In this document: positions 7,762-20,112 of the stretch, in pieces | Numbering within the stretch: position 1 is the stretch's first letter | How the letters are laid out: the number at the start of each line of letters is the position of its first letter | Source: DASVTU01 sp036387415 | GTDB taxonomy: Bacteria; Acidobacteriota; Blastocatellia; Pyrinomonadales; Pyrinomonadaceae | DNA length: 64,000 nucleotides | Reading direction: 5' to 3' | Assembly: GCA_036387415.1 (NCBI GenBank) | Contig: DASVTU010000026.1 | Coordinates: forward strand, 1 to 64,000 | The notes under the pieces: model-generated | The model's database searches: none | Told to the model about the DNA's origin: nothing | Seen by the model: only the letters and a program-made list of their open reading frames with translations | Program-made: the position numbers and the translations under genes

Positions 7762-8901
7762 TCAGCGTGCGGAAAACTTGTAGACGGTCGTCGAGCGATA
7801 GATGCTTCCCTTTCGTAAAATGGTGGTGGGGAAACTCTGCCTGTTAGGAGAATCAGGGAAGTGTTGTGTCTCAAGGCAGAATCCATCGCGGGCTTTGTAA
7901 GTCTTGCCGCCTTTGCCCGCCTTGACGTCGTCCAGATAGTTGCCCGTGTAGAGTTGCATGCCCGGCTCTGTCGTCCAGACTTCCATGACGCGTCCGGTCG
8001 TTGGCTCCGACACTTCGGCGACGCGTCTGAGCGTGCCCGCGCGCCCGTCGAGCACGAAGTTGTGGTCGTAGCCGTTGCCGAGTTTGAGTTGCTCGTCGCC
8101 GTTGTTGATGCGTGCGCCGATGGCGGTCGGCTCCGTAAAATCCAGCGGCGTGCCCTTGACGCTCCGCAGTTCGCCCGTCGGAATCAGATTGGCATCGACC
8201 GGGGTGAAGCGCGTGGCATTGATGGTTAATTGGTGGTTCAAGATGTCGCCGTTGCCCTGCCCCGCAAGATTGAAGTAGGAGTGGTGCGTGAGGTTGATGA
8301 CGGTATCCTTGTCGGTCGTCGCGGAGTAATCAATCTTGAGTTCATCTCTGTCCGTCAGCGTGTAGACGACGCGCGCACGCAGGTTGCCGGGGTAATGCTC
8401 CTCACCGTCGCGGCTGAGATAACTGAGTTCGAGCGCGACGCCGCTGCCCCTCGCTTTCAATGCGCGAGCGTCCCAGAGGGCTTTGTCGAATCCTTTGACG
8501 CCGCCGTGCAAGTGATTCTCGCCGCTGTTGGTGACGAGTTTGTATTCGACGCCGTTCAAGGTGAAGCGACCGCGAGCAATGCGATTGCCGAAGCGACCGA
8601 TGATTGCGCCCATGTATTTCGGATTGCCGCTCACGTAATCACCCACGCCGTCGTAACCTAGCACCACATCGTCGAGACGGCCTGCGCGGTCTGGAATACG
8701 CAGCGAGAGGATGATGCCGCCGTAGTTTGTAATCCTCGCCTCGACGCCGTTGCGGTTGGTAAGCGTGTACAGGCTCACCGCTTTCCCGTCCACGTTTCCG
8801 AACCTCTGCACCTTGAACGCGGCTTTACGTTCGCCGCCGAAGCCGCCGGAGAGAGCAAGGCACAGACACAGGATTAACAATGAAAACGCTTTGTTCATCA
8901 T
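7762..8901 (-). CDS. galM: Aldose 1-epimerase (galactose mutarotase), exported
   Basis: Interconverts alpha and beta anomers of free sugars, making hydrolysis products usable by transporters and kinases. An N-terminal hydrophobic segment (about 5-20) indicates export, typical of mutarotases encoded beside secreted glycosidases. Catalytic-site motifs are present: NHLHGG (about 129-134), THHSYFNL (about 205-212) and the acidic residue in FCLETQHFPDSPN near the C-terminus; GRFGNRI at about 102-108 is also typical. 379 residues, normal for the extended secreted form. Start ATG 8901 has AAGGAAG 7 nt upstream. It lies between the ABC permease (90 bp) and GH3 (63 bp) genes, consistent with one operon for uptake and processing of released sugars. 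Confidence 0.93.
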   Translation of the reverse strand: MMNKAFSLLILCLCLALSGGFGGERKAAFKVQRFGNVDGKAVSLYTLTNRNGVEARITNYGGIILSLRIPDRAGRLDDVVLGYDGVGDYVSGNPKYMGAIIGRFGNRIARGRFTLNGVEYKLVTNSGENHLHGGVKGFDKALWDARALKARGSGVALELSYLSRDGEEHYPGNLRARVVYTLTDRDELKIDYSATTDKDTVINLTHHSYFNLAGQGNGDILNHQLTINATRFTPVDANLIPTGELRSVKGTPLDFTEPTAIGARINNGDEQLKLGNGYDHNFVLDGRAGTLRRVAEVSEPTTGRVMEVWTTEPGMQLYTGNYLDDVKAGKGGKTYKARDGFCLETQHFPDSPNRQSFPTTILRKGSIYRSTTVYKFSAR

Positions 8902-8991
8902 CGGGCTACTTCCTTCTTCCGCCGCGTGCGCCCGCCGGAAAACTCACGTTCGGGACACAACGCGCCGACGGAATGGTCTGCGTCGAACGGT

Positions 8992-9984
8992 TCAGACTGG
9001 CGCGATGTCGGACTTTGCAGACTCGCGCATCTGTGTCACCTGACGGCGGTTGCGTCGCTCTTTGAAAATCTGGTCTGCCAGCACGCCCAAAAGAATGACC
9101 GCGCCCATCACGGCGAAGTCGAGCGAACTCGGAATGCCGAGCAGGTTCACCAAATTCCGCAAGACTTGGAGCAGCGCCGTCCCAATCAGCACGCCGACCA
9201 CCGACCCCTCGCCGCCGCGCAGAGAGCAACCGCCGAGCACCGCCGCCGCGATGCCATAGAGTTCGTAAAAATTCCCATGTGAGGCGGGCGAAATCGAGTT
9301 GGTGTAGAAGGCGAAGATAATGGCGGAGATGGCCGTCAGTATCCCGCAGGCGACATATGCCAGCGTGATGACCAGACGCGTGTTAATGCCCGCGTAACGC
9401 GCGGCCTCGGCGTTGCGCCCCGTAGCGAAAAGGTATCGCCCGTAGGCCGAACGATGGAGCACCACCCAGAGGACAGCGCCCGTCACAAGCAGAATCACGA
9501 AAGGCATCGGCACGCCGAAGAGATAACCGCCCGCGAGGAAGCGTAGTCCCTCGAAGTTTGTGTCGGCTCCAAGCCCTTTGGTTTCGTCGTCGGTGATGAA
9601 GCGCGCGGCTCCCCTGTAGAGCAGTAGTCCGCAGAGCGTCACGATGAAGGGCAGCATGTTGCCGCGCGTGATGAGCAGTCCGTTAATCAACTCTAGCAAG
9701 GCGGCGATGACGATGCAGCACGTCACCGCCAGCAGAGGAGGCCAGCCCAACTCCGTCAGCATCATCGAAAGCAGTACGCCGAGCAGAGCCATCATCGAAC
9801 CGACCGACAACTCGATGCCACCCGTGATGATGACAAGGCCGAGGCCGAGGCTGAAGATACCGTAAGCCCCAATCAGCCTGCCGAGGTTCTGAAGGTTGGT
9901 CGCCGTCAGGAAGTTCGGGTTGCTGGCCGAGATGATGATGCAGAGAATCGCCAGCAGGGCGAAGATGCCGAGTTCTTTCTTCAT
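8992..9984 (-). CDS. Ribose-type sugar ABC transporter permease
   Basis: Inner-membrane permease of the CUT2/RbsC family, which imports pentoses and other monosaccharides. Eight or more hydrophobic segments; diagnostic stretches are NFLTATNLQNL, GIELSVGSMMAL (compare GIDLSVGS), GLLITRGNMLPFIVTL and AAAVLGGCSLRGGEGS. 330 residues, normal. The ATG at 9984 overlaps the TGA of the ATPase gene (ATGA), so the two are translationally coupled. No binding-protein gene is in this operon; the nearest is xylF at 16.5-17.6 kb. Substrate is inferred as a pentose from context (xylA, xylB, xylF in the window), but the permease itself looks closer to RbsC than to XylH. Confidence 0.92.
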   Translation of the reverse strand: MKKELGIFALLAILCIIISASNPNFLTATNLQNLGRLIGAYGIFSLGLGLVIITGGIELSVGSMMALLGVLLSMMLTELGWPPLLAVTCCIVIAALLELINGLLITRGNMLPFIVTLCGLLLYRGAARFITDDETKGLGADTNFEGLRFLAGGYLFGVPMPFVILLVTGAVLWVVLHRSAYGRYLFATGRNAEAARYAGINTRLVITLAYVACGILTAISAIIFAFYTNSISPASHGNFYELYGIAAAVLGGCSLRGGEGSVVGVLIGTALLQVLRNLVNLLGIPSSLDFAVMGAVILLGVLADQIFKERRNRRQVTQMRESAKSDIAPV

Positions 9985-11519
9985 CTCACGTCTTGAGCCT
10001 CGCCGCCTGTCGCCAAGCGCATGACCGCCTCTTCGCTGAATTGACTACGCCGGAGCGTGCCCGTGATGCGTCCTTCGTGCATGACGCAAATGCGGTCGCT
10101 GATACCGAGCACTTCTTCCATGTCGCTGCTGATGGCGATGACCGACACGCCTTCGCTCGTTAGTTGGCGGATGAGCGCATAAATCTCTGCCTTCGCGCCG
10201 ACATCAATCCCGCGCGTCGGCTCATCGAAGACCAAGACCTTCGGCGATAGCGCGAGCCACTTCGCCAGCACTACCTTCTGCTGATTGCCACCGCTCAAGT
10301 TGGCCGCTTGCATCTCGGTCGATGGCGCTTTGACGTTAATCGTGCGGCACATCCTTTCAGCCGCCGCCGCCTCGCGTGCGGGGCTGACGAGTCCGGCGCT
10401 CGCGTACTTGTCCAGTCCCGGCAGCGTGATGTTTTCTCGTATGCTGAAATCCACGATGATGCCGCACGTCCGTCGGTCTTCCGGTATCAGATAAAGTCCC
10501 TGCCGGATGGCATCGCGCGGAGAGGTAATCTTGAGCGGCTGACCGCCGAGACTGATGTCCGCTTCGAGGGCTTCATCGACGCCGAAGAGTGCGCGCGCGA
10601 CCTCCGAGCGCCCTGCACCGACGAGACCCGCCATGCCGAGCACCTCCCCGCGCCCGACATCGAGCGAGACGACTTGGCCGGGGTATCTTAGAGTGCGTAG
10701 ACGGCGAATCGTCAGCCAGTCTTTGCGGTCGTCTCCGTGGTCGCCCGTCGTCGGCGCGACGAAGAACTCCTTGAGGTCGCGCCCGACCATCATTCGCACC
10801 ATCGGGTCGCGGTCAATCTCGTCGCGCCGGAGCATTCCGGCGTTGCGTCCGTCGCGTAAGACCACGGCGCGGTCGGCTATCTCTTTCACTTCGTCTAGAC
10901 GGTGCGAGATGTAGATGATGCTGACGCCCTGCGCTCTCAGGTCTTTGACGATTTCCAGTAGTCGCCGCGTCTCGCTCAGGGTGAGGCTCGACGTTGGCTC
11001 GTCCATGATGAGGATGCGCGCCCCTGCCGAGATGGCTCTGGCAATCTCGACCAGTTGCTGCTGCGCGAGCGAGAGGTCGCCGAGCAGAGTGCGGCTCGAA
11101 AGTTCGAGTCCCAACTTTTGAAGCAGCGCGTCCGCCTCCCTGTAGAGACGTTTACGGTCAACTAATTTGAGCCATCCCCAACGGGTCGGCTCGCGCCGCA
11201 GGAAGATGTTCGAGGCGACATCCAGATTGTCCAGCACGCTCAGTTCCTGATGGATGAACTCAACGCCCAGTTCGCTCGCCGCCCGTGGCGACTCAATCGC
11301 GACATCCTTGCCCTCTAAGCGAATTGTGCCTGCGTCCGGGCTGTGCACGCCGCCGAGGATTTTCATCAGCGTCGATTTTCCAGCCCCGTTCTCGCCGATA
11401 AGCGCAACGACCTCGCCCGAATAGACCTTGAGGTGAACGTCGCTGAGCGCGACCACGCCTGGAAACCTCTTGCTGACCCCGTTCATTTCCAGAACCGGGA
11501 CGGAGTTTGTCTCCACCAA
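9981..11519 (-). CDS. Sugar ABC transporter ATP-binding protein with two ATPase domains (RbsA/XylG/AraG type)
   Basis: Cytoplasmic ATPase that powers CUT2 monosaccharide import. The first domain has Walker A GENGAGKST (about 42-50), a variant signature LSLAQQQLVEIARA and Walker B ILIMDEPT. The second has a degenerate Walker A GLVGAGRSEVARALFG, the signature LSGGNQQKV and Walker B VLVFDEPTRGIDVGAKAEI. The degenerate second site and the DVGAKAEIY stretch are normal for this family. 512 residues. Start is the TTG at 11519 or the GTG at 11516, preceded by GAGGTGA. It is first in the operon with the permease, epimerase and GH3, behind the operator-like element at 11665-11688. It is the only sugar-importer ATPase in the window, although two permeases are present. 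Confidence 0.94.
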   Translation of the reverse strand: MVETNSVPVLEMNGVSKRFPGVVALSDVHLKVYSGEVVALIGENGAGKSTLMKILGGVHSPDAGTIRLEGKDVAIESPRAASELGVEFIHQELSVLDNLDVASNIFLRREPTRWGWLKLVDRKRLYREADALLQKLGLELSSRTLLGDLSLAQQQLVEIARAISAGARILIMDEPTSSLTLSETRRLLEIVKDLRAQGVSIIYISHRLDEVKEIADRAVVLRDGRNAGMLRRDEIDRDPMVRMMVGRDLKEFFVAPTTGDHGDDRKDWLTIRRLRTLRYPGQVVSLDVGRGEVLGMAGLVGAGRSEVARALFGVDEALEADISLGGQPLKITSPRDAIRQGLYLIPEDRRTCGIIVDFSIRENITLPGLDKYASAGLVSPAREAAAAERMCRTINVKAPSTEMQAANLSGGNQQKVVLAKWLALSPKVLVFDEPTRGIDVGAKAEIYALIRQLTSEGVSVIAISSDMEEVLGISDRICVMHEGRITGTLRRSQFSEEAVMRLATGGEAQDVR

Positions 11520-11664
11520 TCACCTCGGCGGCCTGACTGCCGAGAGTAGTTCTCGACAACCAGACCTTTTGCTGCTAACTTCTGGCTCACCCAAACAGTC
11601 AGGCAAAATTAGCTCAGTTCGACTACGCAATTGAGCCGACAAGGAAGAAATAAGTTGTTGGTAA

Positions 11665-14900
<3,236 letters not shown>

Positions 14901-15003
14901 AACGAGGCGAAGAGAAATAAAGCGGAGGTAGAGAAACAAAGCCGGGCGCGTCGTCGTGCGAGACGGATGGCCTAACGCATTGCGTCGGCGTGTGGGATTG
15001 AAC

Positions 15004-16194
15004 TCAGGCGGTCAATACGGCGGCGAACTTGCTTGAAAGCACCAGGCTGAGCGCGCCCATGAGCGTCGGGGTTTCGCCGAGGGTGGAAGGGATGATGCGT
15101 GCGCTGCGTAAGCCGCGACAGATGCTGTATTCCTCGACGGCACGCTTGAGTTCTTCGGCGATGAGAGGCCATGCGCGTGCAATCTCGCCGCCGAGGATGA
15201 CGGCTTCGGGGCTGAGTCCCTTGATGATATTCGAGATGCCGACGCCGAGATAACGCGCCGTCTCGATGAGCGCCGCCTGCGCCGTCTTCTCCCCGCTCAA
15301 GGCGGCGTCCATTAGTTGGGCGAAACTGATAGCCGAGTCGTCGGCGCGACCGGAGAGTTTGCGGTAACGTGCCAGCGCCGCGCGCTCCGAGGCGAACGCC
15401 TCCCAACACTCGCGCCCGCCCGCAGCGCAGGCGACGGGCGCGTCTGCGCCGATGGTCATGTGGCCGAATTCGCCTGCGGCTCCGACCTCACCGCGATAAA
15501 CCTGTCCGTCGAACACTATCCCTGTACCGAGTCCTTCTTCGACCAACACCATAACGAAATCTCGCACCTCGCGGATTTCTGGACGACCGAACCAGAGTTC
15601 GGCCAACGCGGCGGCGTTGGCGTCGTTATCAATATTGACGGGTAGGCCAGTGGCGGACTTTAGTCGCTCCGCGATGTTCCAGTTGCGCCATCTGAAATGC
15701 GGGACGAAGATAACGTTGCCCGTCTCAGGCTCGACCAGACCGGGGAGACTGACGCCGATGGCCTCGATGCCCTTCTCCCTCTTAATCATCTTGCCAGCGC
15801 AATCCAATATTTTTTCAAGCGTCTTTTCCGCGTTCTGATAGGTCTTGAATTTCTCTTGGTCGAGGACGCGTCCGGCAAGGTCGCTGGTCGCCAGCACGGT
15901 CTGCTTGGTGCCTATATCGACGCCGAGGGCGATGGGAGCGGCGGTGCGTAGACGCAGGAGGATGGGCGGGCGTCCGCCCGTCGACTCGCCTTCAATCTCG
16001 TCGATGAAGCCGAGGTCTTTGAGTTCGTCCACGATGAGCGAGACGGTCGAGCGTTGGAGTTCCGTTTCATGCGAGATTTCGGCGCGCGAGATGGGCGAAC
16101 GCTCGCGCACGTAGTTGAGCACGATTTGACGGTTGATATTGCGTATCGTGTCAGAGCGCGCAACACTGGCTTTTTTGAGGTTTATGCGTCGCAT
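15004..16194 (-). CDS. ROK-family transcriptional regulator (XylR/NagC-like), zinc site altered
   Basis: Probable sugar-responsive repressor. An N-terminal winged helix (about 13-70: IRNINRQIVLNYVRE, ISRAEISHETELQRSTVSLIV) precedes a ROK sugar-kinase-like domain with ALGVDIG, the NIDNDANAAALAELWFG loop and EGLGTGIVFDG. In the ROK zinc motif His245 (GEFGHM), Cys256 and Cys263 are present, but the middle cysteine is Ala258 (CAAGGREC instead of CxCGxxxC); the second ROK protein in this window keeps it. 396 residues, normal. It is convergent with the beta-galactosidase and downstream of xylA and xylF on the same strand, so it is a good candidate regulator of the xylose genes. Confidence 0.9.
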   Translation of the reverse strand: MRRINLKKASVARSDTIRNINRQIVLNYVRERSPISRAEISHETELQRSTVSLIVDELKDLGFIDEIEGESTGGRPPILLRLRTAAPIALGVDIGTKQTVLATSDLAGRVLDQEKFKTYQNAEKTLEKILDCAGKMIKREKGIEAIGVSLPGLVEPETGNVIFVPHFRWRNWNIAERLKSATGLPVNIDNDANAAALAELWFGRPEIREVRDFVMVLVEEGLGTGIVFDGQVYRGEVGAAGEFGHMTIGADAPVACAAGGRECWEAFASERAALARYRKLSGRADDSAISFAQLMDAALSGEKTAQAALIETARYLGVGISNIIKGLSPEAVILGGEIARAWPLIAEELKRAVEEYSICRGLRSARIIPSTLGETPTLMGALSLVLSSKFAAVLTA

Positions 16195-16463
16195 AGGATA
16201 GGCTCAAAACACGGAAAGCCTTTGCTCCTCGAAGCGTCTGGATGAAAGGCGAGGCCAAGCGTGCCACTTCCGTCCGGTTATAAGTAGTACAGGTGAGGCC
16301 GCCCGTCAATGATTTTAATCGGCGCCCCGCCGCTCGCGCAACTGCGGACTCTACGCGCCCGCCAACGCGCATTAGCTTCAAGGACTACAGGGCAGAGAAA
16401 GCATGCCGGGCGGCGTTTGGGGATGACCAACTGCCGCGAGGTCGGGTCGAATAGCGCAGACGC

Positions 16464-17576
16464 CTACGGCTTACCTGGGGCGGAACCCTTATCCTGCGGC
16501 CACTGGTCGCGCGGGACATCGCGGTATATATCTTCCATCTTCTGATAGCCGTCCTTGACAACGATGTCGCCGATGTTGCTCTTATCGACGACGAGCGGCT
16601 CAAGCAGAATCGAGGGCACGTCTATCTTCCCGTTGTTGACGGTGCTGGTGGTTTCGACCCTTTCGCGGCGTGCCAGCGCGACGGCAGCTTCGGCGGCGCG
16701 GCGCGCGAGTTGCGCCACGGGTTTATAAACCGTCATGGACTGCGTGCCCGCGATGATGCGTTGCAACGCCGCGAGGTCTGCGTCCTGACCCGATACCAGC
16801 ACCTTACCCGCGAGCTTCTGTTCTTCGAGTGCCTGAACGACTCCGCCCGCCGTGCCGTCGTTGGAAACGACGACCGCCGCAACGTTGTTGTCAGCCTGCG
16901 TCAACGCGTTCTCCGTATGACGTAGCGCCTCGCTCGCCAGCCAGTCGCGCGCCCATTGGTCGGCGACCACCTTGATGTCGCCCCGCTCGATGACGGGTTT
17001 GAGGACGTTCATCTGACCTTTGCGAAAGAGCGTGGCGTTGTTGTCCGTCGGCGCACCGCCGATGAGAACGTAGTTGCCTTTGGGCGCGCGTTCGAGCAGG
17101 TAGCGCGCCTGCAACTCGCCTACTTTCTCGTTGTCGAAAGAGATGTAGAGGTCTGGTTCGCTGTTGCGGATAATACGGTCGTAGGCGATGACGGGCACAT
17201 TCTGTCGCTTGGCGGCCTCGACGATTGAAGCCGTAATCTCGCCGTTGTGTGGGATAACGACAAGCACGTCTACGTTCTGCGTCAAGAGGTTTTCGGCCTG
17301 CTGCGTCTGCACCTTGTCGTCGCCGTTGGCGGCCTGTACCAGCACCTCCGCGCCGAGTTCTTTAGCACGCGCCACGAACAGGTCGCGGTCGCGCTGCCAT
17401 CGTTCCTCTTTCAGCGTGTCCATCGAAAGGCCGATGCGAATAGTCCCGCCTTTAGCCTTGTCGCCGCCCGCATTATTCGCCGTCTCCGGCGGCCCTTCAA
17501 TGCACGCGACCCCGAAGGCCAGAAGCGAGACGGCGAGGACGAGGGCGACGAAGCGAATTAGTTTAAGGATTCTCAT
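16464..17576 (-). CDS. xylF: D-xylose-type ABC transporter substrate-binding lipoprotein
   Basis: Periplasmic sugar receptor that delivers xylose to a CUT2 importer. A lipobox-like AFGVAC places the lipidated Cys at about residue 25. The mature protein starts TIRIGLSMDTLKEERWQRDRD, a hallmark of XylF, and continues with NVDVLVVIPHNGE, VIAYDRIIRN, VSGQDADLAALQRIIAGTQ and MTVYKP. 370 residues, normal. RBS-like CGGAG lies upstream of ATG 17576. It is 105 bp downstream of xylA on the same strand and probably co-transcribed from the xylA promoter. No ATPase or permease gene is adjacent: the permease XylH is 44 kb away at 61.7 kb and the only ATPase is at 10-11.5 kb. Confidence 0.94.
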   Translation of the reverse strand: MRILKLIRFVALVLAVSLLAFGVACIEGPPETANNAGGDKAKGGTIRIGLSMDTLKEERWQRDRDLFVARAKELGAEVLVQAANGDDKVQTQQAENLLTQNVDVLVVIPHNGEITASIVEAAKRQNVPVIAYDRIIRNSEPDLYISFDNEKVGELQARYLLERAPKGNYVLIGGAPTDNNATLFRKGQMNVLKPVIERGDIKVVADQWARDWLASEALRHTENALTQADNNVAAVVVSNDGTAGGVVQALEEQKLAGKVLVSGQDADLAALQRIIAGTQSMTVYKPVAQLARRAAEAAVALARRERVETTSTVNNGKIDVPSILLEPLVVDKSNIGDIVVKDGYQKMEDIYRDVPRDQWPQDKGSAPGKP

Positions 17577-17681
17577 AGATTGAAACTCCGACTAGGAACG
17601 TCGTTTTAGAGTTGAAAAATTCGTTGGCTCCCCACTGAACGCGCGGCGACGGACGGGCGGTGAAGCGTTCACGAATGTTGG

Positions 17682-18851
17682 TTATTCGACGCCGAGCAGG
17701 ATGTCTATCGTCAACTGGTCGAGACGTTCGTATTGCAAGCCCTTCGCGGCGAGCGCGGCGCGGTCGAAGGTTTGCGCGAGCAGCGCGTCGGCGCGTCCCT
17801 TCTCGAACTTGCCCGGCGACGCCCCGTTGCGATTGCCCTCGTCGATTTCGGCGAGCAGCGACTTGATTTCCGCATGCGCGTTCCAGCGCGCGGCCTTCTC
17901 TTTCAGTATCAGGTAGGTACGCATCGAGCCGCGCGCGAACTCCTTAACCCCTTCGTAGTCCTCCGTGCGGTAGGCGTGGCTGTCGAAGTGGCGCGGGTTG
18001 TCGTAGCCTACATCTTCGAGGAATTTAACGAGCCAGAAGGCGGCCTTCGGGTTGGCCGAGCCGAAGCGCAAGTCCTGGTCGTAGCGTCCGGGCACCTGGT
18101 CGTTGAGGTCTATGTGGAAGAGTTTTCCAGCCTCCCACGCCTGCGCCACGGCATGCGTCATGTTTAGCCCCGGCATGTGTTCGTGCGCTACTTCGGGATT
18201 GACGCCGACCATGTCCGCGTGTTCGAGCGTCGTGATGAAATGGAGGTACGCGCCCGTCGTCGGCATGTAGATGTCTGCGCGCGGTTCGTTCGGTTTGGCT
18301 TCGAGCGCGAACCTGTAACCGTAACCCTGCGAGAGCGAGTATTCGCAGAGGTAGTTCAACGCTTCGCGCAGACGCTTGATGGCCTCGTCGGCGCGGCGGC
18401 AGCCTTCCGTCTCGACGCCTTCGCGCCCACCCCAGAGGACGAAAATCTTCGCGCCCAACTCGGCTCCTAAATCCATCGCGCGCATCGTCTTTTGCACGGC
18501 GTAAGAGCGCACCGACGGGTCGTTGGCAGTAAACGCGCCGTCGCGGAAGACGGCATCGTAAAAGAGGTTCACAGTCGCCATCGGCACGACGATGCCCGTC
18601 TCCTCGCAGACGCCGCGAAACTCGCGGACGATGCGGTCACGCTCAGCAGGAGTCGCGTCAATCGGCACAAGGTCGTTATCGTGGAAGTTGACGCCCCACG
18701 CACCGACTTCCGCCAGCATCCGCACGGCGTCAACAGGCGCGAGCGTCGGGCGGACGGCATCGCCAAAGGGGTCGCGCCCGCGATTGCCGACTGTCCATAG
18801 GCCAAAGCTGAACTTGTGCTCCGGCTTGGGCGTGTATCTATCTTCTGCCAT
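17682..18851 (-). CDS. xylA: Xylose isomerase
   Basis: Converts D-xylose to D-xylulose in the cytoplasm using divalent metals. Catalytic His57 is in GVNFHDNDL; metal ligands are in [31 protein letters not shown] and HFDSHAYR. The sequence and 389-residue length fit the shorter class I enzyme (Streptomyces/Thermus-like), not the ~440-residue E. coli form. GGAG lies 7 nt before ATG 18851. It is first in the series xylA-xylF-ROK on the minus strand. Its promoter region (18931-18992) has a strong sigma-70-like promoter and a degenerate copy of the operator found before the ABC operon and the TonB receptor. Confidence 0.96.
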   Translation of the reverse strand: MAEDRYTPKPEHKFSFGLWTVGNRGRDPFGDAVRPTLAPVDAVRMLAEVGAWGVNFHDNDLVPIDATPAERDRIVREFRGVCEETGIVVPMATVNLFYDAVFRDGAFTANDPSVRSYAVQKTMRAMDLGAELGAKIFVLWGGREGVETEGCRRADEAIKRLREALNYLCEYSLSQGYGYRFALEAKPNEPRADIYMPTTGAYLHFITTLEHADMVGVNPEVAHEHMPGLNMTHAVAQAWEAGKLFHIDLNDQVPGRYDQDLRFGSANPKAAFWLVKFLEDVGYDNPRHFDSHAYRTEDYEGVKEFARGSMRTYLILKEKAARWNAHAEIKSLLAEIDEGNRNGASPGKFEKGRADALLAQTFDRAALAAKGLQYERLDQLTIDILLGVE

Positions 18852-18930
18852 CTTCTAACTCCTCTCAGTAACAACCCTTTGCAGCCCGCCCGTTGACGTT
18901 AGTGCGACGTTACTGCAAAGACATTCGGGA

Positions 18931-18992
18931 CTTTGTTCGGTGACCCATCAAAACTTTAGTTTGAGATTAAGCCCAGACTCACTATCAGTCAA
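18931..18992 (-). promoter_or_regulatory. xylA promoter with variant operator
   Basis: Minus-strand reading: -35 TTGACT (18992-18987), 17-nt spacer, -10 TAATCT (18969-18964), followed ten bases later by an element at 18954-18931. The element keeps the outer arms of the operators at 11.67 and 35.24 kb (GTTTTGAT near one end, AACAAAG at the other) and the GGGTC centre, with about seven of 24 positions changed. It would overlap the transcription start. The rest of the 314-bp gap 18852-19165 shows only a ribosome binding site for the divergent GH16 gene. Confidence 0.6.
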
Positions 18993-19165
18993 GAATTAAA
19001 ACTGGGGATGGTCACTGTTGGAGGAGGTGAGGCACGCGGTGGTTGTTAGGGAGCCATCGTCGAATAATCTTTTTCGCTCTTGACTAATATGATACTACTC
19101 TTAAACATTCACCCGCGAGGCCGCTCGTTCGCCGTGGAATCTCTCGTTTCGGAGGAGTCAATCGT

Positions 19166-20017
19166 TTGCAGTCGCATCGAAACCGTTTTGGCCGCCCGTT
19201 CTTTTTCTTCACCTTCGCGGCGCTCGTTCTGATTATCGTCGCCGCGCCCGCTGCACGCGCCGAGCGTTGGCGTCTGTCTTGGAGCGACGAGTTTAACGGC
19301 GCGAAGGGCACGCGGATAGACATGCGAAAATGGACGGCGGAAATCAGTGGCTCTGGATGGGGCAACAAGGAGTTGGAGTATTACACCGACGAGACGAAGA
19401 ACGCCTCGATGGACGGTCGCGGCTCGCTTGTCATCAAAGCCGTTCGAGAAACGTTGGGACAAGAATTCAAATGCTGGTACGGCGCTTGTCAATACACGTC
19501 CGCGCGCCTCGTCACCAAGAATAAATTCGCACAAGCCTACGGCCGTTTCGAGGCGCGTCTGCGACTGCCGCAGGGACAGGGCATCTGGCCTGCCTTCTGG
19601 CTGCTCGGAGCGGACATCGGCACTGTCGGTTGGCCTGCCTGCGGCGAAATAGACATCATGGAGAACATCGGGCGCGAGCCGACGATGGTGCACGGGACGA
19701 TTCACGGACCGGGATACTCAGGCGCAAACGGCGTCGGCTCGTCGTTCACACTGCCGGACAGCAGACGTTTCAGCGACGACTTTCACACCTTCGCCGTCGA
19801 GTGGGAGCCGCGAACCATTCGCTGGTACGTTGACGGCAAACACTATGCGACGCGCACACCGCGCGACCTTCCGACGGGCGCGAAGTGGGTCTACGAGCAC
19901 CCTTTCTTCATCATCCTGAATCTGGCGGTTGGCGGCGCGTGGCCGGGCGACCCCGACCCGACGACCATCTTTCCGCAGACAATGCTGGTTGATTACGTGC
20001 GCGTTTATCGTCGCTAG
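19166..20017 (+). CDS. GH16 endo-beta-1,3-glucanase/licheninase-type enzyme, secreted
   Basis: Endo-acting glycosidase of the laminarinase/xyloglucan-active superfamily. A signal peptide (RNRFGRPFFFFTFAALVLIIV, cleavage near ARA at residue 32) is followed by WSDEFNGAKG, NKELEYYT and FEARLRLPQGQGIWPAFWLLG. The catalytic triad is in GEIDIMENIG (Glu161, Asp163, Glu166), with the extra methionine bulge of beta-1,3-glucanases. It ends with MLVDYVRVYRR as expected. 283 residues with no extra binding module. The start is the TTG at 19166 with GGAGGA nine bases upstream; no ATG is available before the signal peptide. Divergent from xylA, and followed by xylB 95 bp downstream. Confidence 0.93.
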   Translation: MQSHRNRFGRPFFFFTFAALVLIIVAAPAARAERWRLSWSDEFNGAKGTRIDMRKWTAEISGSGWGNKELEYYTDETKNASMDGRGSLVIKAVRETLGQEFKCWYGACQYTSARLVTKNKFAQAYGRFEARLRLPQGQGIWPAFWLLGADIGTVGWPACGEIDIMENIGREPTMVHGTIHGPGYSGANGVGSSFTLPDSRRFSDDFHTFAVEWEPRTIRWYVDGKHYATRTPRDLPTGAKWVYEHPFFIILNLAVGGAWPGDPDPTTIFPQTMLVDYVRVYRR

Positions 20018-20112
20018 AGAAGCGACAGGTGGACGCGTGGTTGTGCAGCGTTTACGTAGACGCGGAATGAGCAAGGACAGGGAGTGTGCAAAGATTATTT
20101 GGAGGAGGCGGG

